Positions 24,007-35,086 of a stretch of 64,000 nucleotides of DNA are shown in pieces. Origin of the DNA: Purpureocillium takamizusanense (lineage: Eukaryota; Ascomycota; Sordariomycetes; Hypocreales; Ophiocordycipitaceae); contig NC_063068.1 of the NCBI RefSeq assembly GCF_022605165.1, forward strand, positions 806,001 to 870,000, written 5' to 3'. The translations under genes were made by a program, and so were the position numbers. The notes below the pieces were generated by a model. The model was given only the letters and a program-made list of their open reading frames with translations. It had not been told where the DNA came from and did no database searches. How positions within the stretch are numbered: the stretch's first letter is position 1; every line of letters starts with the position of its first letter.

Positions 24007-25919
24007 ATGGCCGAAGCGAAGCAGCCGGCCCCGCGGCCGTGCAAGCGCTGCAAGGCGACGCCCGCGCCGTATATCCTCCGCAACGACCCGACCTGCCGGT
24101 ACGTCTTCCCCCACACGGGACCTGACGGGTTTTATTTCTTGTCTTATTCCGTTTTTGTTTTGTTTTCCTTCTGCTTTGTGTTCTCTTCTGCTCGGGCTTC
24201 CCTGCTGTCCGGCCCCCTGGGACCTAAGTGGGTGCGGCGTCGGTTTCAGGAACCAAAGCTGCACGCCACCCGTTGAGACAGCGGAATAAAAAAAGGAATA
24301 ATAAAAGTGACAGCAGGAGAGCATATCATGTTCGCGTCTAGCAGAAGAGCCGTGGGGTTGAGAGAGGAAGACGGTGATCATCGTGAAAAGAGGGAACAAA
24401 CAGAACATGCGGACATAACCACCCAAAAGCACAACGAGAACAAGAAAACAAGAGCAAAAAAGCAAAATAGCTGACATGTCACCACCACCACCACAGGGAC
24501 TGCTACGTCGACTACGTCGAGGCCAAGGCCGGCCGCCGTCTCGGGGCCGTCGCCCGCGAGACGCGCACGTCGGCCGCCCCGGCCCCGCGCCGCTACCTCG
24601 CCGGCCTCTCCTTTGGCGCCTCGTCGGCCGTCATGGCCCGCGTCCTCGACGGGAGCGCAAAGTTCCACTCGTCGGCCAAGAAGGGCTCCGCCGCCGCCGC
24701 CTTTGAGGCCCTCGTCGTCCACGTCGACACGGACCTCGGTTTCGATCCTGCTTCTTCTTCTCCTTCTCCTTCTCCTTCTCCTCGTCATGAAGAGGCGTCA
24801 TCGTCATCATCACCAACCTCACCTTCACCAACGTCAACGTCACCTCCTCCGCAGAACTGCTCGCCCGCCGCCGCCCGCCTACTCGACCGGTACCGCGCCC
24901 GGTTCCCCAACGTGTCGTTTGCGTGCGTCCACCTGAGCAGGGCGCTGCGTCTACGGACCGTGGACTGGGCGGCGCTCCTACCCCCATCACAACAACAACG
25001 AGGAGGAGAACGAGGACGGGATGTGTCGCCCGATCACGACGACAATGGCAGCAGCAGCACAGGCATCAGCGACTCGGAGCGGCTGCGTCGTTTCTTTGAC
25101 GCGCTGCCCTCGGCGACGGCTCGCGCTGATGCGACGCGCCTGCTGGTGCGCCACATCCTGCTCGACATGGCCCTCGCCGGGTCCTACTCAGCGCTGCTCC
25201 TCGGCCACAGCACCACGGCGCTCGCGGCCCTGACGCTCGCCGAGGTGGCCAACGGGCGGGGCTTCTCCGTGCCGTGGCAGGTCAACGACGGGCCGTACCC
25301 GGTGCGCACGTACGATGAGCCTGGCAGCGGCGGCAGCAGCGGCAGCAGCAGCAGCAGCAAGGCAGAGGAGCGAGACACGGCGACCGCCGAGATGGCGACG
25401 GCGACGACGACGGCCGAGACGACGACGGTCACGCAGCAGCACGTCCCCATCTTCTACCCCATGCGCGAGGTATTCGGCGCCGAGATCGCGCAGTACCTGG
25501 AGCTGTCACCCGAGCTCGGCGAGCTCGTAACCGCCGCCGCCGCCGCCGCCCTCGCCCCCAGCACCACCACCACCACCACGTCAGCAGCAACCAACGGCGG
25601 CGGCAGCATCGTGTCGCACAAGGACCTGAGCATCGCCGATGTCATGAGCCGGTACTTTGCCGGCGTCGAGGGCCCCTACGAGGGCATCGTGGCCAACGTG
25701 GTGCGCACGACGGGCAAGCTCGAGAGGGCCGGGGCGGCCGGGGCGGGGCCGTGCGGGCTGTGCGGCATGACGTTGGACGAGCGGGGGGACGAGCGCTGGG
25801 CGGGGGAGCTGGGAGATGATGACAGCGATGGCAACGATGATAGTGACGGCGACCGTCGAGGGGGTGGCGACCGGAAGGCACGCTTGTGCTACGGGTGCAA
25901 GCGATCCGTCCATGGGTAG
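24007..25919 (+). CDS. ncs2: Cytoplasmic tRNA 2-thiolation protein 2 (CTU2/NCS2)
   Basis: Partner of NCS6/CTU1 in 2-thiolation of the wobble uridine (mcm5s2U34) of tRNA Lys, Glu and Gln, using sulfur carried by URM1. Exons 24007-24098 and 24497-25919 give 504 residues. The N-terminal zinc motif CKRC..CRDC (Cys 12, 15, 30, 33) is completed across the splice site. It is followed by YLAGLSFGASSAVMARVL (PP-loop-like fold), LLLGHSTTALAALTLAEVANGRG, VNDG and FYPMREVFGAEIAQYLEL. The C-terminus has paired CxxC motifs (CGLC, CYGC). Low-complexity Ser/Pro insertions sit near residues 105-145 and an Ala/Thr-rich loop near 325. The single intron (398 nt) is long for the region and ends in CCACAG. Confidence 0.93.
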
Positions 25920-26245
25920 TAAGTGGTAGATTCAAACCCCCTTGAACGGGCCAAGGGGAACGAAGCCAAAACAAATAAAAAAGTCTAGTAAACAAAGTCT
26001 GCCTGAAAAAGGCTGCCAACAACTCCCAGTGATGATGATGATGATGCGGTCACCTGCCTTTGTAGTCCCCTTGCTCCCCTGGCTCTCTCTCCCCGAGCCA
26101 TGTGGATTTGCAGAGAAACACCCTTTGTCTAAGCCACCAAAACCCTTCTCTCACTCTCTCTCAAACCCCCCTAAGGCGCCACGCCGGGATACATGCAGAA
26201 AACTTCTGGGACGCATGGAATAATAGAAAAAGGGCGTCCGTTGCC
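25920..26245. other. Short convergent intergenic region
   Basis: 3' flanks of CTU2 and OAC1; nothing else seen. Confidence 0.6.
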
Positions 26246-27414
26246 CTACGCCTTGTCAAGCATCGGCAGGACGCGTCCCTCAAACTTTCGCATGAGCTTG
26301 TTGGTCTGCTCGGCGAGCGACAGCGTCAGGATCGTGTGCGGCAATATCCGGGCGAGGTGCGGCAGGAAGCCCTTGTAGATGGCGAAAAAGCCCTCGGTGC
26401 GGATCGTCTTGCCCAGGCAGTCGAAGACGCCCTTGTACAGGTTGCCGTTCTGGTTGTACAGGCGGGACATGATTGTGTCTGCAGCGTAAAAAGGCCGTCT
26501 CACGTCAGCGATACGATTTTAGGGGGGGGGTGAGCTGCCGTTGGTGGTGTAGGGAGAGCGATAAGGGGGGTACGAGCTTACCCGGCGGGTGCATGAAGCA
26601 GCAGACGACGAAGCCGCTGACGGTGCTGCTCGCGAGGTGCAGGGCCGGGCCCTCCTCCATACCAGCGTGGCGGACCAGACGGCGCTTGGCGAAGAAGTAG
26701 GTCGGCAGCTGGACCGAGCTGCCGAAGCCTGTCCTGATCATGGCGGCGCCGACGCCGCGGTACAGGCCGCGCACACCCTCGGCGCGATAAATCTGCGACA
26801 GGCCGTCGATGGCATTCCGGTACTGGTGCTGCGTGCCGACGGGTCGGAAGGGCGAGTAGCTCTGGAGGCGGGTCTTGACGAGGAAGAAGGGGCTGCCGGC
26901 GGCGGCGCCGATGATGCCGGAGAAGGCGCCGCAGAACATATTGACGGCGAGATTCTGCGCGTTCTCGTTGCTGAGGAAGACGGACGAGATTCCCTTGCGC
27001 AGGGGGTCGTAGAAGCCCAAGCGGCAGCCGTTGAGGAGCACCTGGTAGATGTAGGCGCATCCCAGGCCTCGGTATATGCCCCGCACGCCCTCATGCTTGA
27101 CGATGACGCCGACGCCGTGTATCGGGCCGCGGTAGTGATGCGGTTGGTGGCCCTTGGACTGGAGCTCGCCTTGTAATTGCATGCTGCACGGGAGCACGGG
27201 TTAGAGTTCGTCGCCCTCTTGCGTCAAGGAGTAGCAGGGCACAATTACCGAATCTTGACGGTTTCGAATGGGTGAGTGGCCGTCACGGCGCCGCAGGCCG
27301 CGATGCCGCCGGCGACGAAGGCGCTGCAGCACGAGAGAGAGACGTTCGGTTAGCTACTGGCAGAGAGTTGTTTCGGGGTTCAATCTGCTTGTCTCACCCC
27401 AGCGTCGTCGACAT
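26246..27414 (-). CDS. OAC1: Mitochondrial oxaloacetate/sulfate carrier
   Basis: Inner-membrane carrier of the SLC25 family that exchanges oxaloacetate, sulfate and malonate-type anions. Exons 27414-27398, 27323-27249, 27183-26582 and 26478-26246 give 308 residues, the usual carrier length. The three repeat signatures are visible: HPFETVKIR, SPFFLVKTR and HPPDTIMSR. The OAC1-type segments HQPHHYRGP, YIYQVLLNGCRLGFYDP, GSSVQLPTYFFAKRRLV and ARILPHTILTLSLAEQTN identify the subfamily. The first coding exon is only 17 nt (MSTTLG) and the second 75 nt; the first intron has CTAAC followed by CTGCAG. Introns are 74, 65 and 103 nt. Convergent with CTU2. Confidence 0.95.
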
Positions 27415-29248
27415 GGCACTTCTGCGCAACAGGAGACGGGCAGAGCGGGCCACAGAGATGTGCGTGTTTCGCAGAGAAAGGATGAAGTCGGCGACGTCTG
27501 CGCGTATGAAGGCAATCGGACAATTTTGGAGGGACAGGGGAGAAGATTGTCGGTGACCGAAATCGATGTTTCGAAGGCGGAGTAACTGGCAATTGATTGT
27601 ACTGCCTGCAAGACACCCGCGACTGTGTCAGCACAGGCTGTTGGTGCGAGCTTGTCGCCCCCGGTTTGGAATCAGGCAGCGTGCGCCGCCTCGCTGTGTG
27701 CGCGCAACGGCCGGGAGTTGGGCAAATCTGACCTGGCGTTTCCGCGATACCCGGCGGTGGAGGGGCTGAGGCCCGGGTCACCAGCCAACAACGGGCTCGG
27801 CCGTTTCGATGTTGATGTAGGTATCCGTCGCGGAAGGGCGAGAGGCTTGAGGGCCTGGGAGCGGCGAGCGGACGGATGAGATGGGTTGGGTAGGAGGACA
27901 CAGCCTGGCGTCAGCGGTGATGCTTTGTCGAGTTTCAGTCGGCGCGATGTGTGCGGTGCGGTGCAACAGGCGGGCGCGCACGCGCAATGGCGGGCGGTCC
28001 GTTTTCAATGGCCGTCCGTGGTTCCGTGGTCGGCCCCAGAAACCCTCTGCCGACGTCGGCCGCTTCGAATTAGAAGGAGCTCCATTGGGCATGGGGGGTC
28101 CGGCGCGCGGCATTGATCTCAGACTCTTTGGGTGGCAGACGAGAAGCGTTAGGGTACCTTTAGTATGTAGGTACCTAACCTAGGTACCTTACGGCCTAAT
28201 ATAACGGGGGCGACGAAAATGGACAGCCCGTCTGCAGCAGCTGGACTACACCACACGTTGAATCGCCCAGGCTGCTTCATTCACAACGCAATCCTACCCA
28301 AATCTTGTGTTTGTGATCTTCTTGTCTCACCGCCCGCGGCCGTCTGGTGGGGTCGCTCGCCCTCTGATGCCTACCTGCCTGCACGTCCCGTCTCGTCTCA
28401 GCTGGCTCAGCCAGGGTCCCCAAGGTTGGGGGCCAGATTGCAAGGTTGAATGTCTCTGCAGGCCACGCCGCTGAACCCATCCGGGCATGCCTCTGCTTAT
28501 CGTTCGGCACTGACTGACTGGGCGCCTGCGTAGTGGCAGCAATGGATGCTGTCTCAGTGGAGGCTCCGTGGGCTGGCCTTCATTCTTCACACACTGCAAT
28601 TGCCCCGTCCCCGGCTGAGGATGGGACCCGATCCATTGCAAGCGCGCGCCCACTGTCCCTGCAGCTCGGATATCGTAGGGCCACGGCGGCTTACTCAGGG
28701 CACGCGAGGCCATTGACGTCGCGCCGTCCCACTGGAACCGCTCGCGAGGCTGCGACTTCGGCCACCGCCTTCTTCAGGGCGCCTTCAAAACGGAGGGGTG
28801 CTATTGAGGGGACCCACCGGGCAGGCCAGCCCAGTGCAGCGCATAGCGCAGCGTTTCTAGCAGGATCCTACCTACCTACCATTGAGGCAAGCCCAGTGCT
28901 GCAACGAAGCACTGCACTGGAGCTCGCCCTCCACAAATCCTCAGGCTCCTGTCGTGCTCCGTCCACCAGCCCCACCAGCCCAACTCACCCTGCAGGTGGT
29001 TTTGGAGACTCCAGATTCAAGTCTTGACCTCGACGCACGTCGACCATCGACGCGTTTCAGCACTGCGAAACCTCGCTTCAAGCACCAACGCGAACGGCTT
29101 GCGCTTCTTGCACACACAGCATCCAGCGGCAGCGTCGGTGCCACTGCATACGTTGGCTGCGCGCGCGCGTCACACAGCTCCCTGCCGTGCCTGCGGTGGG
29201 CACGCCTACGGCACAGCGCCTCCCTTCCTCGACCACCAGTTCGAAGCC
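27415..29248. other. Divergent intergenic region with clustered GGTACCT motif
   Basis: Upstream of OAC1 and SWD2. At 28153-28191 the word GGTACC occurs three times, two copies of GGTACCT forming a small inverted repeat around AACCT. ORFs here do not resemble any family I know. Confidence 0.55.
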
Positions 29249-30557
29249 ATGTCCTCAACGCCAATGGACCTCGATCGGCCCGAGCGCGGCGCCAATGGAC
29301 TCAATATCCAGAGGACACTCGGCGGCAACCCGTCTGTCTCGAATCTCAGCGATGTCATGTCGACGTTTCGGCCCACAAAGGTGAGCATCCCCAACGCCAG
29401 ACGGGTGACCCCCTCGTGGCCATGCAGCCGGCGCGCTGACCGCGGGCACCATTAAAGCTGCTGCGGCGCGACGACATCAAGGACGGACGCCCTCAGCCCT
29501 ATGTCCTGTCTATAGACTACGACGATGATGGCGAGCTTCTCATGACATCAGCCAGCGACGAGACAATCCAGATCTACAATGTTCGCGAGGGCCGACACGA
29601 GAAGAGCCTCCTCAGCAAAAAGTACGGCGTCAAGCTGGCCAAGTTTACGCACACGAGCTCGAGTATAATATACGCTAGCACCAAGCAAAACAGTAAGCCC
29701 AGACGCCCGTCCTGAGTCGGCCCAAGCGACCCGTGCCTTTGCCCATGTTGACCTGGTCGCTTCCAGACGCCATTCGCTATCTCGCCACGCATGATAACTC
29801 CTTCATTCGTTACTTTGAGGGCCACGAGGGCACCGTCACCTGCCTCGCGGTACATCCCGGCAGCGACAACTTCATCTCATGCTCCCACGACAACACGGTG
29901 CGCCTTTGGGACACGCAGACCAAGCACTGGCAAGGCCAGCTGCAACTGCGGAATCCTTCCCTCGCCGCCTACGACCCCTCCGGGACCGTCTTTGCCGTTG
30001 CTTGCCCGAGCAGCGGAACCATACTCCTCTACGACGTGCGAAACTACGACAAGGCGCCCTTCACCACCATCGACATCATGGAGCAGTGCCGCGCCATTGA
30101 CACGCAATATCTGGCTAAGGGGTGGACCAAACTCGACTTCTCCAACGACGGAAAGTCTCTACTTCTCGGCACGAAGGGCAGCGGACACCTGCTGCTCGAT
30201 GCCTTCGAAGGCTCTCTCAAGGCGTACCTGCACAAGCCCTCGGGGGGCACGAGGCGGCAGGCTCCTGGGGAGACGGCAGGTCTGGCTAATGGCACCGCCG
30301 CCACTGACCCAGGCAACTTTGATAGCAGCGGCGACTGCTGCTTCGCTCCAGATGGGCGTTTCGTCATCAGCGGCACCCGGCAGGACGTGCTCGTCTGGGA
30401 CACGTTGAGCCACCCGCCCGAAAACAGAATACTCGAACCGACGTGGACCCTGCCGGACAAGCGGGAGGCCGCCGTCGTTGCTTTCAACCCCCGCTTCAAC
30501 TTCTTCGCCACAGCAGATCAGGACCTGGTCTTTTGGTTGCCGGACCCCCATAGTTAG
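29249..30557 (+). CDS. swd2: WD40 protein SWD2 (COMPASS / CPF subunit)
   Basis: WD-repeat subunit of the Set1/COMPASS histone H3K4 methyltransferase; in yeast it also belongs to the cleavage and polyadenylation factor. Exons 29249-29380, 29458-29692 and 29767-30557 give 385 residues. Recognisable segments: LSIDYDDDGELLMTSASDET, YFEGHEGTVTCLAVHPGSD followed by FISCSHDNTVRLWDTQT, the VRNYDKAPF strand, WTKLDFSNDGKSLLLGT and the closing repeat VVAFNPRFNFFATADQDLVF. The order and spacing match WDR82/Swd2 proteins. An insertion rich in Gly, Thr and Ala lies between LHKPSGG and FAPDGRF, as is common in filamentous fungi. The start ATG precedes SSTPMDLDRPE; introns are 77 and 74 nt. Confidence 0.93.
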
Positions 30558-31436
30558 AGACCGTGAGCGACCGCCGCGGTAGAGGCCTTGACATACGGGT
30601 TTGTGGCGCTTTGGAGTTTTGGTTAGAGGGCACTGCATGACAGTGCATTCGAATAGGCATATATACCCTTTGGTCGAATATAAGACTGGTTGGCTCGTTA
30701 CTTTACTGCGCGGGGGTACTCGAACTTATGTTTGACATATTTTGCAGTACCCGCCATGCATGCCACTTGGGTGATCTGTTGAAGTTCAAGCCACGACCGT
30801 GGTTGCGTACAACAACACACGCAAAACAAGGCAAGAGCAGACAGAGTCTGGTCATTCCAAGCTCCCATTGACATCTATTTACACATTTGAAAAGCATGCA
30901 AGCGCGATCGCGTTCGTGCGGCTGTGATGACCGTCTCATCGCAATCTATGATTCGCTCCAGGGTAGTCTATTCCCGTGCCCCATTCCATACTACCTAGTT
31001 ACCTACCCCCCACCGCCAGGCTTCGTGGGATGAGTGCCCCACACGAAATTGTCCACATTCAACCTCCAAGCGCCAACCCCGTTTGTCTGTCGAATCATTC
31101 AAATCACCACCGCCTCTCTCCCAACCCATCGCGCTCCCCGCTCGCGTCTTCAAGTACTAGCGATCGTCGCACAACGCCTCACATACCGAAGTCTGCCGAT
31201 AGATCAGCTCGTCGAAGCGGCGGGGGCGGCCAACACACGAAAGGGGGGGTAAAAGAAGAAAAGAAAAGCGTGAGTGAGTCTCACGCGGGCGGGCAGAAGC
31301 ACCATATATTCCCTCGGCCCCGACGCACTGTGGAGGAGAAAGATAAAGAGAGCGAGAGAGGGAGAGCGCCCTCCCTTTGCAGCCCGAACAAACAGACATC
31401 TACGACTCAGGCGAGAAGGGCTCAACGTCATACGCG
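30558..31436. other. Intergenic region upstream of SRP9
   Basis: SWD2 3' flank followed by SRP9 promoter and leader, with a purine-rich stretch (about 31330-31370). A 335-codon open frame crosses it but runs antisense to sense-frame exons of SRP9 and is judged spurious. Confidence 0.55.
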
Positions 31437-32155
31437 ATGCCTTACTTCGAGACGATCCAAGAATGGCTCGACCAGTCGTCGCTGCTGCTTGAGGCGCGGC
31501 CCACCACCGTACGTCCCTCCCATACCTGCATTCTTTTCTTTTCTCCTCCTTCCACTCCCCTCACCTCGTCCCTCCCAAAGAATGAAGAAGACAAAACCAG
31601 AGGAGGCTAACACGCGATACCCCTCCCCAACAGACGCGCGTGACCACGAAATACTCCATCAAGCCCGTCAAGCCCCGCGCCGCGAAACCCAAAGACCAGC
31701 AACAAAATCAAGAACAACAACAACAACAAGACGAACAAAAACAAGCAGGAGGAGGAGGAGACTCCACGAAAGCCGCAGCAGCAGCAGCAGCGGCGGCGGC
31801 GGGCACCAGCAGCTCCACCAAGCCCCCGCGCGGCAGCCTCGTCTTCAAGACGTACGACCCCGTCAGCGGCACCACGCTCAAGTACCGTACCACAAAGGCC
31901 CAGGAGGTCTCCCGGCTGATGGGCGCCGCCCTCGGGCGCCTGGGAAAGGGTATGGCTGCCCTGCCTGCCGAGACCACCGATGAGGCCATGCCTGATGCTG
32001 CCGCCGCGGCTTCTGGGGCGGGAGGACGGGGAGGAGGCGACGAGGCCGCCGGCAAGGCTGGGTCGTCCGGGCCCGCGACGCCGGCGCTGCAGCCGCAACA
32101 GCAGCCGCAGGGGGGTGCCGGCGGGGGCAAGAAGAAGAAAAGGAGCAAGAGGTAA
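31437..32155 (+). CDS. Signal recognition particle subunit SRP9 (SRP21-type)
   Basis: Part of the SRP Alu-domain-like module that helps pause translation during ER targeting. Exons 31437-31508 and 31634-32155 give 197 residues. The N-terminus MPYFETIQEWLDQSSLLLEA and the following TRVTTKYSIKP match the first helix and strand of the SRP9-21 domain; after an insertion the domain resumes with LVFKTYDPVSGTTLKYRTTK and AQEVSRLMGAAL. The insertion is rich in Gln and Ala (ten-residue Ala run) and splits the SRP9 fold between strands. The tail is Gly/Ala-rich and ends in basic KKKKRSKR, common in SRP proteins that contact RNA. Intron 31509-31633 (125 nt). Confidence 0.88.
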
Positions 32156-32619
32156 AAAAGGCAGAACCAGGCTAGTTTGAAGAATATGGACACGGCTTAT
32201 TTGGCCTCGGCGCCAGTACTATTGCGGGTATGGTGCGATAGACACATAAAAGTCACACGATCCATGACCTGGCATCAAATCATACTCGGCAGCTTGTTTA
32301 CTTCTCCACGTCCTATTCTTCAATGCTCGTCTTTAGTGTTGTAGAATACATCATGATCCATCCAATACAGGCCGCTGTCCGGGCCGCCGCCTATTCGTAG
32401 ACAAATGAAATCGTATGCCGCAAACGCCCGCCAAATGTTATCAAACCACCAAAAAAAACAAACAAACGATTAAACCAGAATGGCCACCCAGCGCAAGGTA
32501 CCGGCAGATCCAACGGCGCCTCGGGCCCCTGGTCAGACTCTGACCGGTTTCTCTTCAATGTACAAGCAGACAAAAGGGATGGGGGTATATGGATCGCTCC
32601 TCTTTCTGTAACAACCAGA
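32156..32619. other. Convergent intergenic region
   Basis: 3' flanks of SRP9 and RNR2; no other feature seen. Confidence 0.55.
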
Positions 32620-34071
32620 TCAGAAGTCATCGTCGAAAGAAAAGTCACCACCCTCGACTTTGCTGTCGCCAGTGGCGGAGGCGTCCTCATTCTTCTTAGA
32701 AGTGCTGGCCATGACGCCGGCCTTCTGGTACTCGCCGACGCGCTTCTCGAAGAAGTTGGTCTTGCCGCCAAGGGAGATGTTCTCCATGAAGTCGAAGGGG
32801 TTCGTGGACTTGTAAATCTTCTCATTGCCCAGGGCTACGAGCAGGCGATCCGCAACAAACTCAATGTACTGCTTCATGAGGTTGGAGTTCATGCCCAGGA
32901 GAGCGCAGGGCAGAGCCTCCGTCAGGAACTCCTGCTCAATTCTGACGGCATCGGTGATGATCTCCGCAATGAGCTCCTTGCTCGGGCGATTCTTCAGATG
33001 TGAGTGCAGGAGGCAGGCAAAGTCCGTGTGCAGGCCCTCGTCGCGAGAGATGAGCTCATTGGAGAAGGTCAAGCCGGGCATAAGGCCGCGCTTCTTGAGC
33101 CAGAAGATGGAGGCGAAGGCACCGCTGAAGAAGATACCCTCGACGGCGGCAAAGGCGATGAGGCGCTGGCCAAAGGTTGACTCCTTGTCATTGATCCACC
33201 GGATGGCCCAGTCGGCCTTCTTGCGGATGCAGGGAACTAGGCTTGGTTAACATTGCTGTCATGCATCTTTCGTTGAGTTGAGACGTACTCGTGTCAATGG
33301 CGTTGAACAGATATGTTCGCTGCGCGTGCTCCTTGATGTAGGTGTCGATCAGGAGCGAGTAGGTCTCAGAGTGGATATTCTCCATCATGATCTGGAAACC
33401 GTAGAAGCAGCGAGCCTCGGGAATCTGCACTTCGCCGCTGAAGCGCTCAACGAGGTTCTCGTTGACAATGCCATCCGAGGCGGCGAAGAAAGCCAGGATG
33501 TGAGAGATGAAGTACTTCTCATCATCATTCAGGCGGTTGTTCCAGTCGTGTAGATCCTTGGAGAGGTCAATCTCCTCGGCAGTCCAGAAAGAGGCCTCGG
33601 CCTTCTTGTACATTTGCCAAATCTGTGGGTGGTCCCATGTCAGCACCCATGTCGCGTTATGGCGCACTTTACGCGTCTCGACGCGTCACGTACCTCGTGA
33701 TACTTGATGGGGAAGAGAACAAATCGCTGAGGATTCTCTTGCAGAAGAGGCTCGTCGGCCTCCTCAGGCTTGATGCCGGGGGCCACGGCAGTCTTCTCCT
33801 CGAGCTTCTTGGTCTCGTCGACCGAGGGCTTGTGGGTGGCGTCGACCTGGTCGGCGAGGGCGGAGACGGTGGCATCGTCCAGGGGCTGGTTCTCTTTGTC
33901 GGCGAAGTCCAGCTTCTTGACGGGAGACTCCATCTTGAAAGACTCAATGGCGGAAGCCGCCTGTTTAAAGACACGTTGTCAGTTGCGAGGTTCCCGAGAC
34001 GCGCCGCGGGCGTGCATGACAGAGTCGACGACGTCACTTACCTGCTTCGAAGGGGTGATCTGGGCTGCCAT
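32620..34071 (-). CDS. rnr2: Ribonucleoside-diphosphate reductase small subunit (class Ia R2)
   Basis: Provides the tyrosyl radical and di-iron centre for reduction of ribonucleotides to deoxyribonucleotides. Exons 34071-34042, 33960-33694, 33622-33289 and 33236-32620 give 415 residues. Conserved residues seen: iron ligand Asp 118 (AEEIDLSKD), the run [16 protein letters not shown] with ligands Glu 180 and His 183 and the radical Tyr 187, and the later ligands in [19 protein letters not shown] and [16 protein letters not shown]. The C-terminal FSFDDDF is the heptapeptide that docks to the large subunit. The N-terminal 85 residues are the usual variable extension. Introns are 81, 71 and 52 nt. 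Copies of ACGCGT upstream suggest cell-cycle control by an MBF-type factor. Confidence 0.97.
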
Positions 34072-35086
34072 TGCGATAAAGAATGGGTGAGATATGGGGA
34101 GATGCAAGGCAAGGAACAAGCGCGAAGGCAGTTTATGACTTGATCTCGGCCTGTTTTGTGTATGGGAGCACGCGATGGTGAGAGGAGAGCGGCGTCGTGC
34201 TGAACGGTGGCGCCAGACCTTTTTGTACGGACAGAGATGCGCTGTCACGTGAAGCGCGACGCGTCGAAGCGTGTTTTCGGTGGGTCGAAGGGTGGACCAA
34301 TTAAGCTCCCAAGGGGCTGGTTGGCCAGGGTGGTACGGGCGCTGGTACAGGCAAGGTACCAGGTTAGCGGACGCTGGGAGCGGCGCTTGCACCTAGACTT
34401 GGCTGCACCAGCCACCGACTTTTTAATGGGCGACGCGTGAAGCCGTGTGTCGCGTCGAGGTACTTAGCCAAGGCCTTTGGGTTTAGCTCCATGACTTGAG
34501 CTTCGTCATGATGCGCCAGCTATCAATCAGCAAACAAAGCAGGCATGACCCGCGTCTGTGGAGCCTAACACCGGCCCTGTCGGACGGCTTTGTGACTCTC
34601 GCCTCCGACAGCACCTCGGAGATGAACAGGCGTGCCCGAACATGGTCCCGTTCAGCTGTCAAGGTGAACGGTCCGCCAAGTGTCCGTTGGGTGCCACTGT
34701 CAGACATTCACGGACGCCCTCCAAGGGGCGCGCGTCTGGGGCAAGGGTGGATTAAAGCTCTTTAATTGCTACGTTAGTACTCCGTACTACGTACTAGTAC
34801 TACTACTTTGTAAGGTACCTAGCTATAGTGCACCAGGGGGTATTCATGCCACGAGAAATCCAAGCCATCTTATCAGATCTTATGCAAACGCGCTGCCCTT
34901 GTCCATCCATTAACGCGTCTAGACCCTAGTACGGTGTCGCACATTCCACGCTTCAATAATCGCTGGCATTTGGTGGCGATCGTGGCTCGCCCCAACGCGG
35001 ATCCCACCGTCCGTCCCAGCCCATCAGCAGGGCTCCCCTACTTTATAGGGAGTACCCCTCTTCCGCTACCTGCGCGTCTTCGAGCC
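34072..35086. other. RNR2 promoter region
   Basis: Between RNR2 start and the DUF4112 gene 3' end. Holds ACGCGT boxes and a cluster of TAC/GTA words with GGTACCT near 34770-34825. No gene seen. Confidence 0.6.
34259..34438. promoter_or_regulatory. Pair of MluI cell-cycle boxes upstream of RNR2
   Basis: ACGCGT occurs at 34259-34264 and 34433-34438, 188 and 362 bp upstream of the RNR2 start codon. The hexamer is palindromic so strand is not informative. In yeasts this box binds MBF (Mbp1/Swi6, or Res/Cdc10) and drives S-phase expression of ribonucleotide reductase genes; function here is inferred. Two more copies lie in the second RNR2 intron (33671 and 33681) and one at 34913. Confidence 0.6.

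Noticed and set aside
30976..31983. 335-codon plus-strand frame
   Set aside because: Runs through the SRP9 leader and exon 2 in the wrong frame; the SRP9 frame is supported by conserved residues.
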